This document shows, piece by piece, positions 44,960 to 56,759 of a stretch of DNA of 64,000 nucleotides. The notes under the pieces are model-generated. The model had not been told where the DNA came from. It saw only the letters and a list, made by a program, of their open reading frames with translations, and ran no database searches. Source of the stretch: Talaromyces rugulosus (Eukaryota; Ascomycota; Eurotiomycetes; Eurotiales; Trichocomaceae); the NCBI RefSeq assembly GCF_013368755.1, contig NC_049565.1, positions 62,001 to 126,000 of the forward strand. Reading direction: 5' to 3'. How positions within the stretch are numbered: position 1 is the first letter of the stretch; every line of letters starts with the position of its first letter. The position numbers and the translations under genes were made by a program.

Positions 44960-45505
44960 ATGAAGCTCAGTCTCAATACATCGGCCGTCTTGCTTTCGGC
45001 CCTCCTACAGGCTGTCTCGGCTTCATCCGCCCACAACCACACCAAGCCGCTCCCCTCTAGCTACTATCACAACAATATGAACGGGTCAGTCGTTGGCTAT
45101 AACTCCTGTGACGACTGCGGCTGTCCCGACGATGAATACTTTGTGCAGGGCAGCTGCGGTCTGTTCACAGACGAAAACTACAAAGGTCTGCCAGACATTT
45201 GGGCGATTTCTGTGCCGGCAGCATGGGCTGAGGAATTCGGCCCTATAGGGAGGGACAATCCGCTTTGTGGATCAGTGATGCATGTGACCGCGCCGAATGG
45301 ACAGACTGTGAAGGCTGCCATCGCGAACGCAGGGGATGGGTTCATAGGTAAACGGAATTCTGATAAAAGCCCGGAGGATTATGGATATTGGACGGTCTGT
45401 TTTGATTTGATTGAGCAATTGGGCGGCGATATTAATACAGGTGATATCGACGTTACATGGACGCTCATTGCGAATGAGACAGTTGGCAATAAGACGTTGT
45501 CCTAA
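44960..45505 (+). CDS. secreted double-psi beta-barrel (expansin/RlpA-like) protein
   Basis: Single exon, 181 residues. It has a signal peptide (residues 1 to about 22, ending VSASSA), then a short linker rich in His, Asn and Ser. The barrel domain follows, with GYNSCDDCGCPDD, the conserved NPLCGSVMHVTAPNGQTVKAAIANAG core, and ending in GDINTGDIDVTWTLI. The Cys pairs and the Asp near the end fit the expansin-like/RlpA fold. There is no second, cellulose-binding domain, so it is a single-domain loosenin or barwin type rather than a full expansin. It probably acts in the wall or on plant polysaccharide. It is close to aguA, which suits a plant-biomass setting. Confidence 0.75.
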   Translation: MKLSLNTSAVLLSALLQAVSASSAHNHTKPLPSSYYHNNMNGSVVGYNSCDDCGCPDDEYFVQGSCGLFTDENYKGLPDIWAISVPAAWAEEFGPIGRDNPLCGSVMHVTAPNGQTVKAAIANAGDGFIGKRNSDKSPEDYGYWTVCFDLIEQLGGDINTGDIDVTWTLIANETVGNKTLS

Positions 45506-46017
45506 CTCCAGAGAGACCGTGTGCCGTTAGATCAGTGCTAAGACAGAGACAAAGTACTAAATGACTTTTAATAATTTTCGATATCAATGCCATCATTCAT
45601 TTATCAATTAGTACTGTTGTTGTTGCTATTGCTGCCAATCACTAGCTATTCATAGCCGACTAAACTCGCATATCACGGCTGGAGCTAGATGGCGAGTAAA
45701 TACTGTAATCACGAGATATCCGAGGTTTGAACTCTTATTTTCCGCGAGGGAAGCTTTCTTGTACCTAAATCTTGGCAAACAAAAATACGGCATCTTCATG
45801 AAAAAGAAGGAGACCGTCTGGAGGAGCTTTCGAAGATTCTAGTTCCCAACATATTGAAAGACACTGGCAAAAAACAAAAATATGATTTCCCGCTAACTCG
45901 CCACAGCGGAAATAGTACCATGTCATTGTTGTATGGACTTCAAAATTCGCCGTGTCGTATCCTCATTGAGAAGTTCTAGGTAACGCTCTGTACCGATTTT
46001 GTCAGCGAACATACTGC

Positions 46018-47606
46018 TCAAAACATCTTGCGTAAAGTACCGCAACACAACCACCTTGCGCTCAACATCGTCAAAAAGGCCCTAAGAATCCGTAACCTTC
46101 TCAATCCCTCATTTGTTTCAATTCCCATTACTATCCTGTTTGTCACTAGTGCTGCTGCTTTGTACACCGAAAAAACGATAAATAGAGGAAGGCGGTCGAA
46201 GTCTATCACCTGGGTACCAATAACAAAAGGCTCAACTGTGTTGGTTACGGTGGTAATGAGGGAGTTGAGAGACGTTATGGCGATTGAATTGCAGGCCGAA
46301 GTTACTTCATCAGCGGTAGGAACTTTGGTTCCGTTTTCGTATAAGAGGAGCAGGCCACTGTACCAAGGTCAGCGCCAAAAAACACTCACTCTTACCAAAA
46401 GACGAAAAAGAGGGAGTAGATCAACAAACATATTGCTAAGTCCCAAGGCGCCAGAGTATACCTCATGTCCATCTTCAGCTTCTCCCAGTAGAATTGTTTG
46501 TAGGTTTTGTGATGTATCCAGCAGCAACATTATCTCGTCCAGTTTAAATATGTGTTCTGCAGTGGAGCCTTTGACTATTACGTGTAGTTTGTCGAGGATA
46601 GTAGAGGCTTCAAAGAGACGAGAAATTTGGCAGACAGGGCCTGTCAGGTCTTCTTCGAGCAGGGCAGGGTAGAGTTCTTCCTTGAGGGCTTCATGGAAAT
46701 TGTTAGTGTGCCAGCGGGAAAATGAAACTCGAGGCTCGGACTCTACTGCTATGTATCTATAATACTGACCAGTTAATTGAATCCGCGTATAATCATACTT
46801 CAAGAAGTCCTTACCGGTCTAGAATATGGATTGCACACCAGAGAAATGCGGTCTCTTTTCTCTTTGCTGCATCATCTGAAGAGCGAAAAGATGTCATGTG
46901 CGAAATAGGGTCGACGTTAAGCGCATCCGCGGCTCTGGACGCAGCTCCAATGGAGATAGAAGCTGCTGGGTAGAAGCCATGTGCAGCTTCGAACAAAGCC
47001 ATGCAAGTCCTTGCTTGTACTACCTCGATGGAGTTGATCCCAAATCCTTCGATCAACGATATCCAACTCTTGGCATATGTGTACAAGCATTTAAATGTTG
47101 AGGGATTTTCTTTTTGTGAAGCACTAGGTGGAGCGCATGTAAGCATAATAATGCAAAGCGCCAGAATTGTGAAATCGAGGGATGCATCGTTCCAAGATAA
47201 CGGGAGCTGTCCCTGGAATGCATGTGGGAGAACGGGAAACCAGGGGTGGAGAGATTTGGTATATTCGGAGGCAACATCTTCAGGTGTGATTTGCCCGAGT
47301 CGTTCTATAATGGCATCTTTAACATTATTTGGTCCCAAAGTCTCTAACCCGAGGACGGAGTCTGTCCGAGAGGAAGGCGATAGAGCCGGATCGGGCGAGG
47401 AAACTTCTAGTACTTCATACCTGCAGGCTTGATGGAGTCTGAGATATGCGAGTTAGCGCTCGGTAATTCATTAAAAATACGGGTTGACCAGATGATCACC
47501 TGGAGCAGAGTCCGCATTCAGGGATAGCCCTGTCGCATCGCCTTTTTTGGTGGCGACATCGTATACACGCTTTTTTAGCAACGTCTCCGCGATGAGCAGG
47601 AGTCAT
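46018..47606 (-). CDS. Zn2Cys6 transcription factor with fungal-specific domain, C-terminal frameshift likely
   Basis: Exons 47606-47500, 47438-46815, 46756-46430 and 46357-46018 give 465 residues in phase. The zinc cluster occupies residues 14-41, with six Cys spaced 2-6-6-2-6 (C14, C17, C24, C31, C34, C41); the first intron falls at residue 36. The middle carries the fungal-specific domain: YTKSLHPWFPVLP, LALCIIMLTC, ARTCMALFEAAHGFYPAASI and ETAFLWCAIHILDRYIAVES. At about 46084-46088 a run of five T is followed by a frame shift. Reading one frame over gives DDVERKVVVLRYFTQDVLSSMF and on to a stop at 45923-45925, which looks like the true C-terminus. So about 50 terminal residues may be lost, or the sequence has an error. 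It diverges from the NmrA-like gene and may control it. Confidence 0.78.
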
Positions 47607-47763
47607 GGCGGGCGATTAGAAATGAATGGGCTATTACGCGTTTCTCAAAAAGGAAACAATAATAATACAGGAAGTCACCCTGGAGGACTTGGAAGCGGAC
47701 CCCGGCGGGATTTTCAAAAAGTGTAAATATTTCAATGTTTTGTCAGCGCGGTGTTGCGGGCCC

Positions 47764-47802
47764 CGGTGCGGACCCATGCGGAATCGGGAGCGGGATATGC
47801 GG
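47764..47802 (+). promoter_or_regulatory. array of six CGG triplets in a divergent promoter
   Basis: Six CGG triplets start at 47764, 47769, 47779, 47785, 47791 and 47800, between the Zn2Cys6 regulator and the NmrA-like gene. Zn2Cys6 proteins bind CGG half-sites in pairs, so autoregulation or control of the neighbour is plausible. Two copies share ATGCGGAAT. Confidence 0.45.
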
Positions 47803-47972
47803 AATTTGCACATTTCCATGATGTATGCTTCTATTGAAAATCATGTTATGAGACGATATAAAAGGACCGTATTTGCCCGCTAAAATATTGAAACCCACAC
47901 GTAAAACTATTCTTATCCCATCTCCAAGTCCCCAACTAATCTTTTGAGATACCATTCCCTATTTCAACCGCA

Positions 47973-48922
47973 ATGCCTAAGATTAAAAAGGTCGCGATAG
48001 CTGGAGTAAGGACTTCAAAATGAAATGAATGACACGTGGACTGACTTATCTATAGGCATCAGGCGCTCTTGGGCCGCACGTCTTCAAAGCACTTGCTGAT
48101 GCAGGGTTCGAAGTCACTGTCCTCACGCGTTCCAAGAAACCAGGGGCGTATGACTTGGCTATTGAAGTTCTCGAAGTAGATTTCACTTCCATGGATTCTT
48201 TGACCTCTGCACTCAAAGACATTGACGCTGTTGTGTCCACTGTGGGCGGTACAGCCGTCGACGGTCAAACCGTCCTCATTGACGCCGCTGTCGCCGCAGG
48301 CGTGAAGCGTTTCATTCCTTCCGACTTTGGAAGTGTCAGTACCAACCCTAAGCTCGACAAGCTTCCATTATATAGCTCTATGGCAAATATTCGAGAGCAC
48401 CTTCAGAAAAAAGCCGCGGTTGGGGAGCTTAGTTGGACAGTTCTGGCGTGCGGGGCCTTCTTGGAATTCGTGTTAAACATGCCTACAGTAATCGACTTTA
48501 AAAACCACACCGCTACTATCCTGGACGATGGGGATAACAGGGTCACCTCGACTTCTATGCCACTAGTCGGGACGGCTATTGCTGCGATCTTGAAAAATTT
48601 CGAAGCCACGAAAAACCAAATTTTGCATATATCTGAGGTCATATGGACTCAAAATCAGTTGTTGGGATTTGCAAAAGAGCTACAGCCTGGAATCAAATGG
48701 GAGACTAATAAGACACAGACGAGTGTACTTTTGAAGGAGAGTCTGGAGCAAATTGGCGCGGGGGATTTGAGTATGCCGGTTATCTTGAAGCTGTTGAAAG
48801 CTACAGCCTTAGCCGGTGATACTTATGGCGGCGCATATGACGTGACGGATAACGAGCTTCTTGGTATCAAGGAATTAACCGCGGACGGCCTGAAAACACT
48901 TGTTGCTAGCCACCTCGCATAG
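47973..48922 (+). CDS. NmrA-like / isoflavone-reductase-like NAD(P)-dependent protein
   Basis: Exons 47973-48005 and 48056-48922 give 299 residues. The intron falls inside the cofactor motif, joining VAIAG-ASGALGPHV to make GxxGxxG. Further features are VTVLTRSKK at the end of strand 2 (Arg suits NADPH phosphate), VVSTVGGTA, AGVKRFIPSDFGS, and the family Lys in IREHLQKK. This is an atypical short-chain reductase fold with the NmrA or isoflavone-reductase layout, cytosolic. Members reduce phenolic or quinone substrates, or act as redox sensors. It is transcribed away from the Zn2Cys6 gene with 366 bp between start codons. The frame is clean to the end. Confidence 0.85.
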
Positions 48923-49126
48923 AGTGGCACGCTGGAAAATTGGTCAAGTTGAAGCGGAGAAGAGGTACCTATGTTTTCAATAAGACCATAACTACACGAT
49001 GCGGCTAGATAAGTGGAATTTCCAGTTTAACTACGAGAATATCGGGCATCAAAACACTACCTTCAACTAATTGGCAGCGTAAAAGAAGCATGTACTTTAT
49101 GTGCGTATGTTGGGTAGACGGCCACC

Positions 49127-50100
49127 TTGGCCCGGGGCCGAACACAAATCCGCCTTGCCTATATTCGTGATGGAAAAGGCGCTGATGCCAGCGATTATTT
49201 AATATTCGCTACGTTCTTTGTGTCCATTTTGCTAGTTACGCAGACCACATGGGCTTTGCTTGATGAGGGCCAGGGCGTGCACCAGTCCAATCTGGTGACC
49301 CAACAATTTGTTGTAGTTGCAAAGGTGAGTTCTCATAGCAGTCCTGTCATCTTCGTCTCAGTCACTTTGTTACTTTTTTTAATGTCCATTGAAACATATC
49401 TAATGGATTTTGATTAATGTATGTCAACATGTAGAGCCTGTCTGCAACGAAACTTTATGGGGACTGGTCAATACTCTCATGCGCGTCTCGGCGCTTCTAC
49501 TTTATCTCAAGTTATTTAGGATTATTGAATCCATGCGCCTAGTAACGACCACCGCAATTCTTGCGTCGGGAGCTTTTGGAATTGTCATCATCCTTGCATC
49601 GCTTCTCGTGTGCAAACCAGTCTCCGCTGCTTGGGATCCGTCTTCGTGCAACGAGATTCTGTCATATGTCACTCTTGAGGTTTGCGGTTTAGCACTGGAC
49701 ATTATCATAGTCGCATTACCTATAGCTCCAATCTGGACCCTTCCAATGAATGTGAGGGAAAAAATTTGAATTTTTCTGGTACTGTCAGCAGGAGGACTGT
49801 GGGTTTTTCGTGAAAAACATCAATATGAAAATCTGGCTGACACAACAGTTCTAGGGTCGTCGTAATAACAGCCTTATGACTGAAAGCCCTACGCCTAGTC
49901 GCGTCTACAGACCTTACATATTACAAGGGATATCTAAGCCTCTTGTCAAATAGAGGCACCTTGATTGGTGTAATCGGCTGCTCTGGGCCTGCAATAGAAT
50001 TTTTAGTATGGTTTCACAGCAACCTAATCAGAGGCACTAGTGCCCAAATCGAACATTTCTACCTTACTGCCGCATCTTGGCTAGTGTTCAAACCTGACCG
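49127..50100 (+). pseudogene. rhodopsin-domain integral membrane protein, pseudogene
   Basis: Remnant of the fungal seven-helix family with a rhodopsin-like (PTH11-related) domain of unknown function. Readable blocks are ADASDYLIFATFFVSILLV, GVHQSNLVTQQFVVVAK, an intron starting GTGAGT, then NETLWGLVNTLMRVSALLLYLKLF. Next are GIVIILASLLVCKPVSAAWD, VTLEVCGLALDIIIVALPI and PMNVREKI, then a stop. After it, in other frames, come FLVLSAGGL, ALRLVASTDLTYYKGYLSLL and GTLIGVIGCSGPAIEF. No proper start is present, and at least two frame changes and one stop break the C-terminal helices. Dead. Confidence 0.7.
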
Positions 50101-51314
50101 GTGAAACTTCAGTCACAAGGGATTCTTCGTGATGTCTTCTGGCAAGCATTTCAACCAGCAACAGGCATGCAATCAATTGAAAGACCCATTTCTTCTTTGG
50201 AAAAGAATGAGAGAAATGATTCAAGGTGGGCACTCGCTGCCATTTTCTGTGATATATATACTGAGCCACATTTTAAATGCTCAGTTACAAAAGGCTTCAC
50301 ATCGTCTATCACTAACATTTGAAGGGTAGGCACGCTGAAGATTTTCCACTACAGCCTAACGTGGTCTATCCATGTTAACAATTGTTTCTACACACTCACG
50401 CTATATCTCTCTTACAGATTCAAACGTGGCAAGATGTCACTGAATAATGCTACATACCGTTCTAAAATAATAGGCACTCGGATTTGTTGAAGAAAGTCTA
50501 GAGTTTTGTAGTCTATGGCGAGGCTTTTGTTTGAGTGAATCAATCAGGAAACAAGCACTATTTCGAGCATGTGGGAGCTAATTCTTCGAGTTCATTCCGG
50601 AACGTCTCCAGGTGGCATTGCAACATTCAGTCTATGTTTTTCTGAAACATCGTAAAATTATCTGCGATAAGAATGTGAATATATCCAACACCAACTGATG
50701 CGGTGCTCGGTCTGGTCAAATCCTGCCATTTGTGGCGACCTGTCAAGTCAGAAAACGTCATACATGCTTCCGTATAATCCTGAGTGTAATCTACCGCTGG
50801 TAGGACGTTGCCCGCTTCTTAGACCCGAGGTTTTATTATCGAGGAATTAATTCAAGTTCAACAGAGTCCTGCAGTGGGGCAGGATCGCTGCCCGGCGCGA
50901 TTTTTCCTCTTTCAGAACAATGGGCAACAAAGTTCCGGGCTCCTCGGCGAGTCGCCGATGCGCTTCCCCGGACTCTGCCCCAGAACTCTCCGCACTTCCC
51001 AACGTACCCAGTTCAATTGCCGTTGGGCCAATGATGATCTGCCTATTAAGGATCGTCTCGGCTCTCCTCAAGTGAGCTTCTCTGGATTGCGCAGAGCACT
51101 CACCGGAGTCTTCCACTCGTCCAAATGCGGGAAAAGAGGCCCGGGCCAAACCAACGATCCATTAGCAAGGCCGTCATTGCATGGTCGTCATTAACTTCTG
51201 GATGCATAAATACAACACTTAAACCCATTTCTGGGCGTTATATAGACATGGCCACGCCAGCCATTCGACTGTTCCTGCATTTCACACTATAAACTACTTG
51301 CAAGACCTTAAGCC
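50101..51314. other. intergenic region upstream of a sugar porter
   Basis: 1.2 kb with no supported gene. The last 450 bp (from about 50860) are GC-richer and carry the 15-bp palindrome at 50944-50958. Confidence 0.5.
50944..50958. promoter_or_regulatory. palindrome TCGGCGA-G-TCGCCGA
   Basis: Perfect 7-bp inverted repeat around one base, 357 bp upstream of the sugar-porter start. It contains CGG and CCG half-sites facing each other, a form used by Zn2Cys6 dimers. Candidate only. Confidence 0.4.
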
Positions 51315-53038
51315 ATGGACCCAAATATCGACTCCCGCAAACCCCCTCGGCCCATCAAAGAGGGACCGTTCGCAGAGCACGACGAAACCGCTGCTGCAAT
51401 CCAAGGAACTGTCGACCATGTTCTAGATCCAGTCTCGTATGGCCCTGGTGGCCTTCGGGGCATTTACCACTCCCCATATGTTTTCGGAACGGCCCTTTTG
51501 GCCTCACTCGGAGGCTTTTCAATGGGATATGACATGGGTGTTATCTCAGTGATTAATACTATGGAGCAGTTCCATGCTGTCTTCCCACGCGCCGAGTCCG
51601 GCTTTGGCGAGGGCCTGATGACAGGCATGTTACTGCTGGGCTCCTTTGTAGGGTGTCTCTTCATGCCGTATATGGCAGACAAGATCTCAAGGAAATGGGC
51701 TTTGACTGTAGTTGTTGTTATATTTGATATTGGGGCTATTTTACAGACTGCAGCTGTAAACTACGCTATGCTAGTAGTCGGGAGGTTCATTGGGGGCATC
51801 GGCGTGGGAACCCTCGCAATGGTATTTCGCCCCTTCAAAGCTAATCAGTTAACCTAAAGGGATGCGCAAATTGCTAATTGTGAGGAAATAATTAGGGTGC
51901 GCCTCTTTACATCTCTGAGATAGCGCCTGCCAATATCCGAGGGACTCTATTGGTTCTTGAGTCTGTTGCCATTACACTTGGTGTCGTCGTTGCTTTCTGG
52001 ATTTCGTTCGCTACAAAATCTATGGTTGGGGAAGTTTCATTTCGACTACCATTTGGCCTGCAGATGGTCACCGCAACAGCTTTGGGTGCTGGCATCCATT
52101 TCTTTCCCTATTCGCCTCGATGGCTTGCTCTAGTCAATCGCCTAGACGAGTGCCGTTCTAGCCTCTCCAAGTTACGAGGCCTTCCAGAGACAGACGAGAG
52201 AATCAAGGAGGAATATCGTGGAATTGTCTCTGAAATTCAGTTCCAGAAATTCGTGATGCAAAAACGCCACCCCGGTGCGATGGGTATCAAACTGGAAATT
52301 GTTTCTTGGTTGGACCTTTTCAGTGACAGAATGTGGAAAAGAACAGCTGTTGCATGCGGTGTAGGGTTCTTTCAACAGTTCTCTGGCATTAACGCATTCA
52401 TTTATTATGCACCTACTCTCTTCAGCTCCCTCGGCCAATCCTCTGAAAAGTCTCTGATTCTCTCTGGTGTTTTCGACATATTGCAATTTATAGCATCCTT
52501 GGTCTGCAGTGTAGCTGTCGATCATGCAGGTCGGCGGTTTCTGGCTATTGCGGGTGGATTCGGTTGTTCCATTGCCTACATAATCATTGCAGTCTTGTCA
52601 GGGCTCTACTCCGACGATTGGAGCGCGAACGTATCTGCCGGATGGGCCTGTGTGGCAATGGCATTTATCTTTATTCTTATTTATGGGGTTTCGTACTCCC
52701 CTCTCGGATGGGCTTTACCTGCTGAAGTCTACCCAAACACTTCGCGATCAAAGGGCGTTGCATTGGCCACTTGCGTTATTTGGATAAGCGACTTTATTGT
52801 TGGCGTAGTCACCCCGACAATGATGAATGACATTGGTTACGGTACGTACATTTTCTTCGGGGCCATGTGCTTCCTGGCTGGTGTCTGGGCGTTCTTCCTT
52901 GTACCCGAGACTAGCGGCAAGACTTTGGAAGAGATTGATGAGCTTTTTGGCGACTCAAGTGGCCAAGAGGAAACGCAGATCATCAGGGAAAACATATTGG
53001 CAGCTGCTGGTAATGAGAATATTTCGAAGACTGTTTAA
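51315..53038 (+). CDS. MFS sugar porter
   Basis: Exons 51315-51821 and 51896-53038 give 549 residues, joining GIGVGTLAM to GAPLYISEIAPANIRG. Family motifs are all present: GGFSMGYDMGV in helix 1, the RK pair in loop 2-3 (ISRKWAL), GRFIGGIGVG, the PESPRWL equivalent YSPRWL, FFQQFSGINAFIYYAPTLF in helix 7, VDHAGRR in loop 8-9, ALPAEVYPNTSRSKG and the exit motif VPETSGKTLEEID. Twelve helices, with a polar N-terminal tail of about 50 residues. It is a plasma-membrane proton symporter for hexoses, pentoses or small oligosaccharides; the sugar cannot be told. No lesion is seen. Confidence 0.92.
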
Positions 53039-54046
53039 TTTATAATCATTTTTGGACCTTGAAAGAAACCTGTATTGCCCCATTGTCTCATACCACGATT
53101 GGCAGCATACCTATGTAAAACAGTGTTGCTGATTCCAGATAGTGCACCCCCTGAACAGTTTGATATTTCTATGTGACAGTTGAGAACAAATTATGTGCAT
53201 TAGTTTCAAGATAGTCAATTAATGTTGAAACAGGTAGTAGGATTTGTTTCACAACGGATTTAATGGGGGTAAAAGGCCTCCTCACTCTAAGTGTACCTGT
53301 TATTACACCTTATGTTAGTAATCTATCTAGTACACTTACCGCTCTACACCACCACTCTTCAGCCAATAAAGAGTATATACAAAAGGATTAAATTCAACTA
53401 TTGTGTATTTACCCAAATATTAGGTCCACTATCCAACTAGTTGATAACTGTGGTTTGTCTTGGATCTAAGTAAGGTCTGGCAAGTCATTTGAGATCTTAC
53501 CAGTAATACAAGATCTATTAGCAGAACAGAAGGTATCTCATATAGTTCACATCAGACTAGATAAAGAGTGACTGCCAATTATAACCATTTTAACAAGGAT
53601 ATTCAATGTCTTGTCTGAATGATATTCGTATTATGGTTTATTTCGTAGTAAGTATGCTCACGCACCACTGACCTGATTTGTAAAAAAAAAAATAACGAAT
53701 ACCCCTCAAAATATCTAGCGCCACAGATTAGTATGCATTTCTCCACCTCTATTCATACACTATAATAATCATATAGCAAGAAGAATTTTGGTAGAGGATC
53801 TAGGCTAAAGCCTGTGTGACACATGTCGTTGAGAATATCACGAAACCGTACTACTCCAGGCTGTATCAGGTTATACGAGCAGCTCCGAACGCCAACACAA
53901 GGATCTGACTCTTTTCTTCCCAAGGAAAATGGAGAAGAATAAATGTGCAATTTTTTTTTTTCAGTTCTTAAGTTATTTTTGGTCATCTTGGTAGTCTTAG
54001 TAAAGCCTTCCTGCAGGACTTTCCGACGATCCACATATCCACCATA
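53039..54046. other. AT-rich intergenic region
   Basis: About 1 kb with no gene supported. It contains a short poly-A run near 53682. Confidence 0.5.
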
Positions 54047-55690
54047 ATGGCTGCATTATCTTGGATGCTATGGGCTACCGTCATCCTTGTTGGCTATCTC
54101 ATGTACCGGCAACAGAACCAATAACTGCGTTGCAAACTACCACCAGAACCCAAATCACTCCCAATACTCGGTAACATAAAAGATATCTCTGTTGGAACAC
54201 CTGAATATCAACTTTGGCCAAAGCAGAAAGACCTTTATGCGGGGATAAGCTCGGTGACAGTTCTGTCTCTTGTGTCGATCCATGAAAAGGAGGTAGTGCA
54301 TGAGTTGCTAGATCAGATGTCAAACAAAACCTCTGGACGACCCGAGATGATCATGGCGAACAAAGTTTCCGATTACGGGTCCATGTCGTCTGCCAATGTT
54401 ACAATTCCACACTTCGTCGTTATCGCAGGTATCTTCACCAAGAACCTGGCATCAAGGCAACGGCAGCACAATTTCACGGCATTCAAGAAAGTGAAGTAGG
54501 TCGGAATCTTGTGCGGGCCCTAAAAGAGCTTAGAGACGAGTATTCGTGCTGAAAGCAAAGTTAAAATACAGTACTGATTCTGCTACTGTCTTGAGAACGG
54601 CTTATGGATACACAATCGAGACCCATACGCCTGATCCTTTAGCTGAATCAGGCGACAAGATGATGATCGAATTCTCAATGGCTGCAGTTCCCATGGCTTG
54701 GGCCGTTGACATCATTCCTATCCTACAGTACCTTCCTATCTGCTTTCCTAGTCCAAAGTTTCAGAAGACGGCTCGAATTTGGCGAAAATCCATCCAATCC
54801 TCAGCATGTATTCCGTATCGCTTCGTCAAGACCCAGATGGCTACGTCAAGTAACCGTCCGTCATACATTTCAAAGCTCGTACAGCACTAAACGGAAGATA
54901 GTAATCACAGGCGTAGCAAAGAAGACGAAGGTTCTATTATCTGGACAGTTGTTAGTCTTTACGGGGTTGCCGCGGACACCAAGTAATCACCCTCACCATA
55001 TTCACCTTGGCGGTGATCAAATTCAAACATGTGCAGTGCAAGGCTCAAGAAGAAATTTATCGTGTTATGGGAAAAGGCCGCCTGCTGAAGACCGCGAGAA
55101 ATGGCCATACATCAATGCTTTGGTCAAGGGAATCACAAGATGGTGGTCCATTGCTCCCATGGGGTTCCCTCACACAACAACCGAGGATGTTGAATATAAT
55201 GGCGTTCATATCCGAAAGGATGCATTCTTGCTACCTGCTGTTTGGTAGTTCATACACGACCCAGATGTGTATGTAGACCCTAAATCATTTGAGCCGAATT
55301 GCTTCCTTCAGCCTCGTAGTGAGCCCGATCCGACGACTGAAACTTTTGGCTATAGTCGTAGGATATGCCCTAGACGAAATTTTACCAAGGCCGGTATTTA
55401 CTAAAACATTATTCAATCGCTGGCTGTGTTCGGTATCACATATATAGTGGGCAATGATGGGAACGACGTTGAGGTAAATGTAAAGCCGAAGTCAGGCGTT
55501 CTAAGCTATCCGACCGAGTTTGACTTCCAAATAAAGCCGCGAAATGAGAAACATGTGCACTTGATTAAAGGATTTTTCGTAGGAGTATCCCTGGGAGACG
55601 AGCAATCCGATCATCTCGATAGTATGGACGACTTCGAAATAGTGTATTGGCCCGGATGTTGTCAAAATTTCCATATCGTACATTACACGT
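54047..55690 (+). pseudogene. cytochrome P450 (O-methylsterigmatocystin-oxidoreductase-like), heavily decayed
   Basis: Begins with a membrane helix (ATG 54047, LSWMLWATVILVGYLMY). TAA follows, then the hinge LPPEPKSLPILGNIKDI. Further P450 blocks appear in changing frames: LLDQMSNKTSGRPEM, KCKAQEEIYRVMG-like helix, WPYINALVKGITRWW with an imperfect ExxR, APMGFPHTTTEDVEYNGVHI, FIHDPDVYVDPKSFEPNCFL, and a haem motif reading FGYSRRICPRRNF. In the motif the Cys ligand remains, but the Gly before RR and the Gly after CP are Ser and Arg. More than ten stops and frameshifts are present. This family, with PPGPxxLPxxGN and GxxFPHxxxxDDxY blocks, includes several cluster P450s. Clearly dead and older than the pseudogenes at 31-38 kb. 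Confidence 0.8.
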
Positions 55691-56361
55691 TTTAGATGAG
55701 TTACCGCTTCGCACTTTCGTTGTAGGCATGACTGGTGGTTTGGTCTGAAACCATATGGTACTTGTATTTTTGGAGGTCCGTTTACTGGTTGGGCACTGAT
55801 TTAAACTGCTATCGAAGAAGGCTCAATATTGCACGTGTACATATGTAGTATGAAGCAATAATATTGACTAATTGTTCTATTTTTACGGTATGCACCGGTC
55901 GTAATAGCTTATAAAGTGCTGCTCCACAGCCTGATCAACCGTAGTGGCTTACGTATGTGTAATCCTAGCTATTACAAACCAGAATACTAATGACAACAAT
56001 TTCTCTGTGGGTGGATCGTTAAATTGGAATCTAAGCTAAGTCAAGTATGGGTACATAGCCAGCAACTACCAACAAAGAACCCAGAGAGTTCTCATATCAG
56101 TGCACTGGTACATTAAATCAAAGGAAAAAACTGAAATAGTGAGGGAGCCCCGGCCATATTCCCACAATTTGATATAGGTCGGGAAAATGGAAATCAAAAC
56201 ACCACTAAAAGTGAAAGCTGCCATAAGAAAATATCCACCCACACAGCAGTGTGTAGGGTCTAGAAGTCCAGCACTACTGTCAAATCATCAGCTCATTATA
56301 GACACTGGCAACGATATCGATTGTCTAAACTGCGTACCTTAGTCGCTAGATGCTCTCGACC
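55691..56361. other. intergenic region
   Basis: About 670 bp between the P450 remnant and the small coiled-coil gene. Nothing recognised. Confidence 0.5.
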
Positions 56362-56759
56362 TTAACAACAGGCCAGTGCATCCTTTGTCTTTTGCAGCCT
56401 CTTTTTCGCCTTCGAAATGCCATCCTCCACAGCCTTGATATTACTTTCGAAACGATCGGGTTCATATTGGTCCCACGTTTCTATCATGTCGTATTTCTTT
56501 TGCTGCTCCTCTGAAAGGGAGATGCTCGGTTTAGGCAGCGGTTTGCCTTTTTCATATTTCCCTATCTGCTCTTTGATCTCTAACTGTTATTCGCAAAAAT
56601 TAGCAAGACATCCAAGACTGTCAAACATGTGCTAGCTGTTGTTTATAGTAGAAAGGAAATAGCTGCAATACATACAAGTACATCCAGGTTAGCTTCCAAG
56701 TCTTCTATCATGGCCTCATCTATCTTCCGATCTAGCAACAGCTGCCGAAGGGGTGCCAT
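56362..56759 (-). CDS. small coiled-coil protein, two exons
   Basis: Exons 56759-56676 and 56583-56362 (intron 56584-56675, GTATGT donor, AACAG acceptor) join in phase to encode 101 residues: 28 plus 73. Neither exon alone makes a long frame, so this gene is easy to miss. The sequence is strongly charged, with Glu/Lys-rich helices (LLLDRKIDEAMIEDLEANL, LEIKEQIGKYEKGK, SEEQQKKYDMIETWDQYE, KAVEDGISKAKKRLQK) spaced like a coiled coil, and a CysCys end. There is no signal peptide or known domain. Its compact codon bias and clean junction make it a probable real gene. Function is unknown. Confidence 0.6.

Noticed and set aside
50847..51149. 100-codon minus-strand frame upstream of the sugar porter
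   Set aside because: Also open on the opposite strand, Ala/Glu/Arg-rich from GC-rich DNA, and no recognisable domain. It more likely reflects promoter composition.
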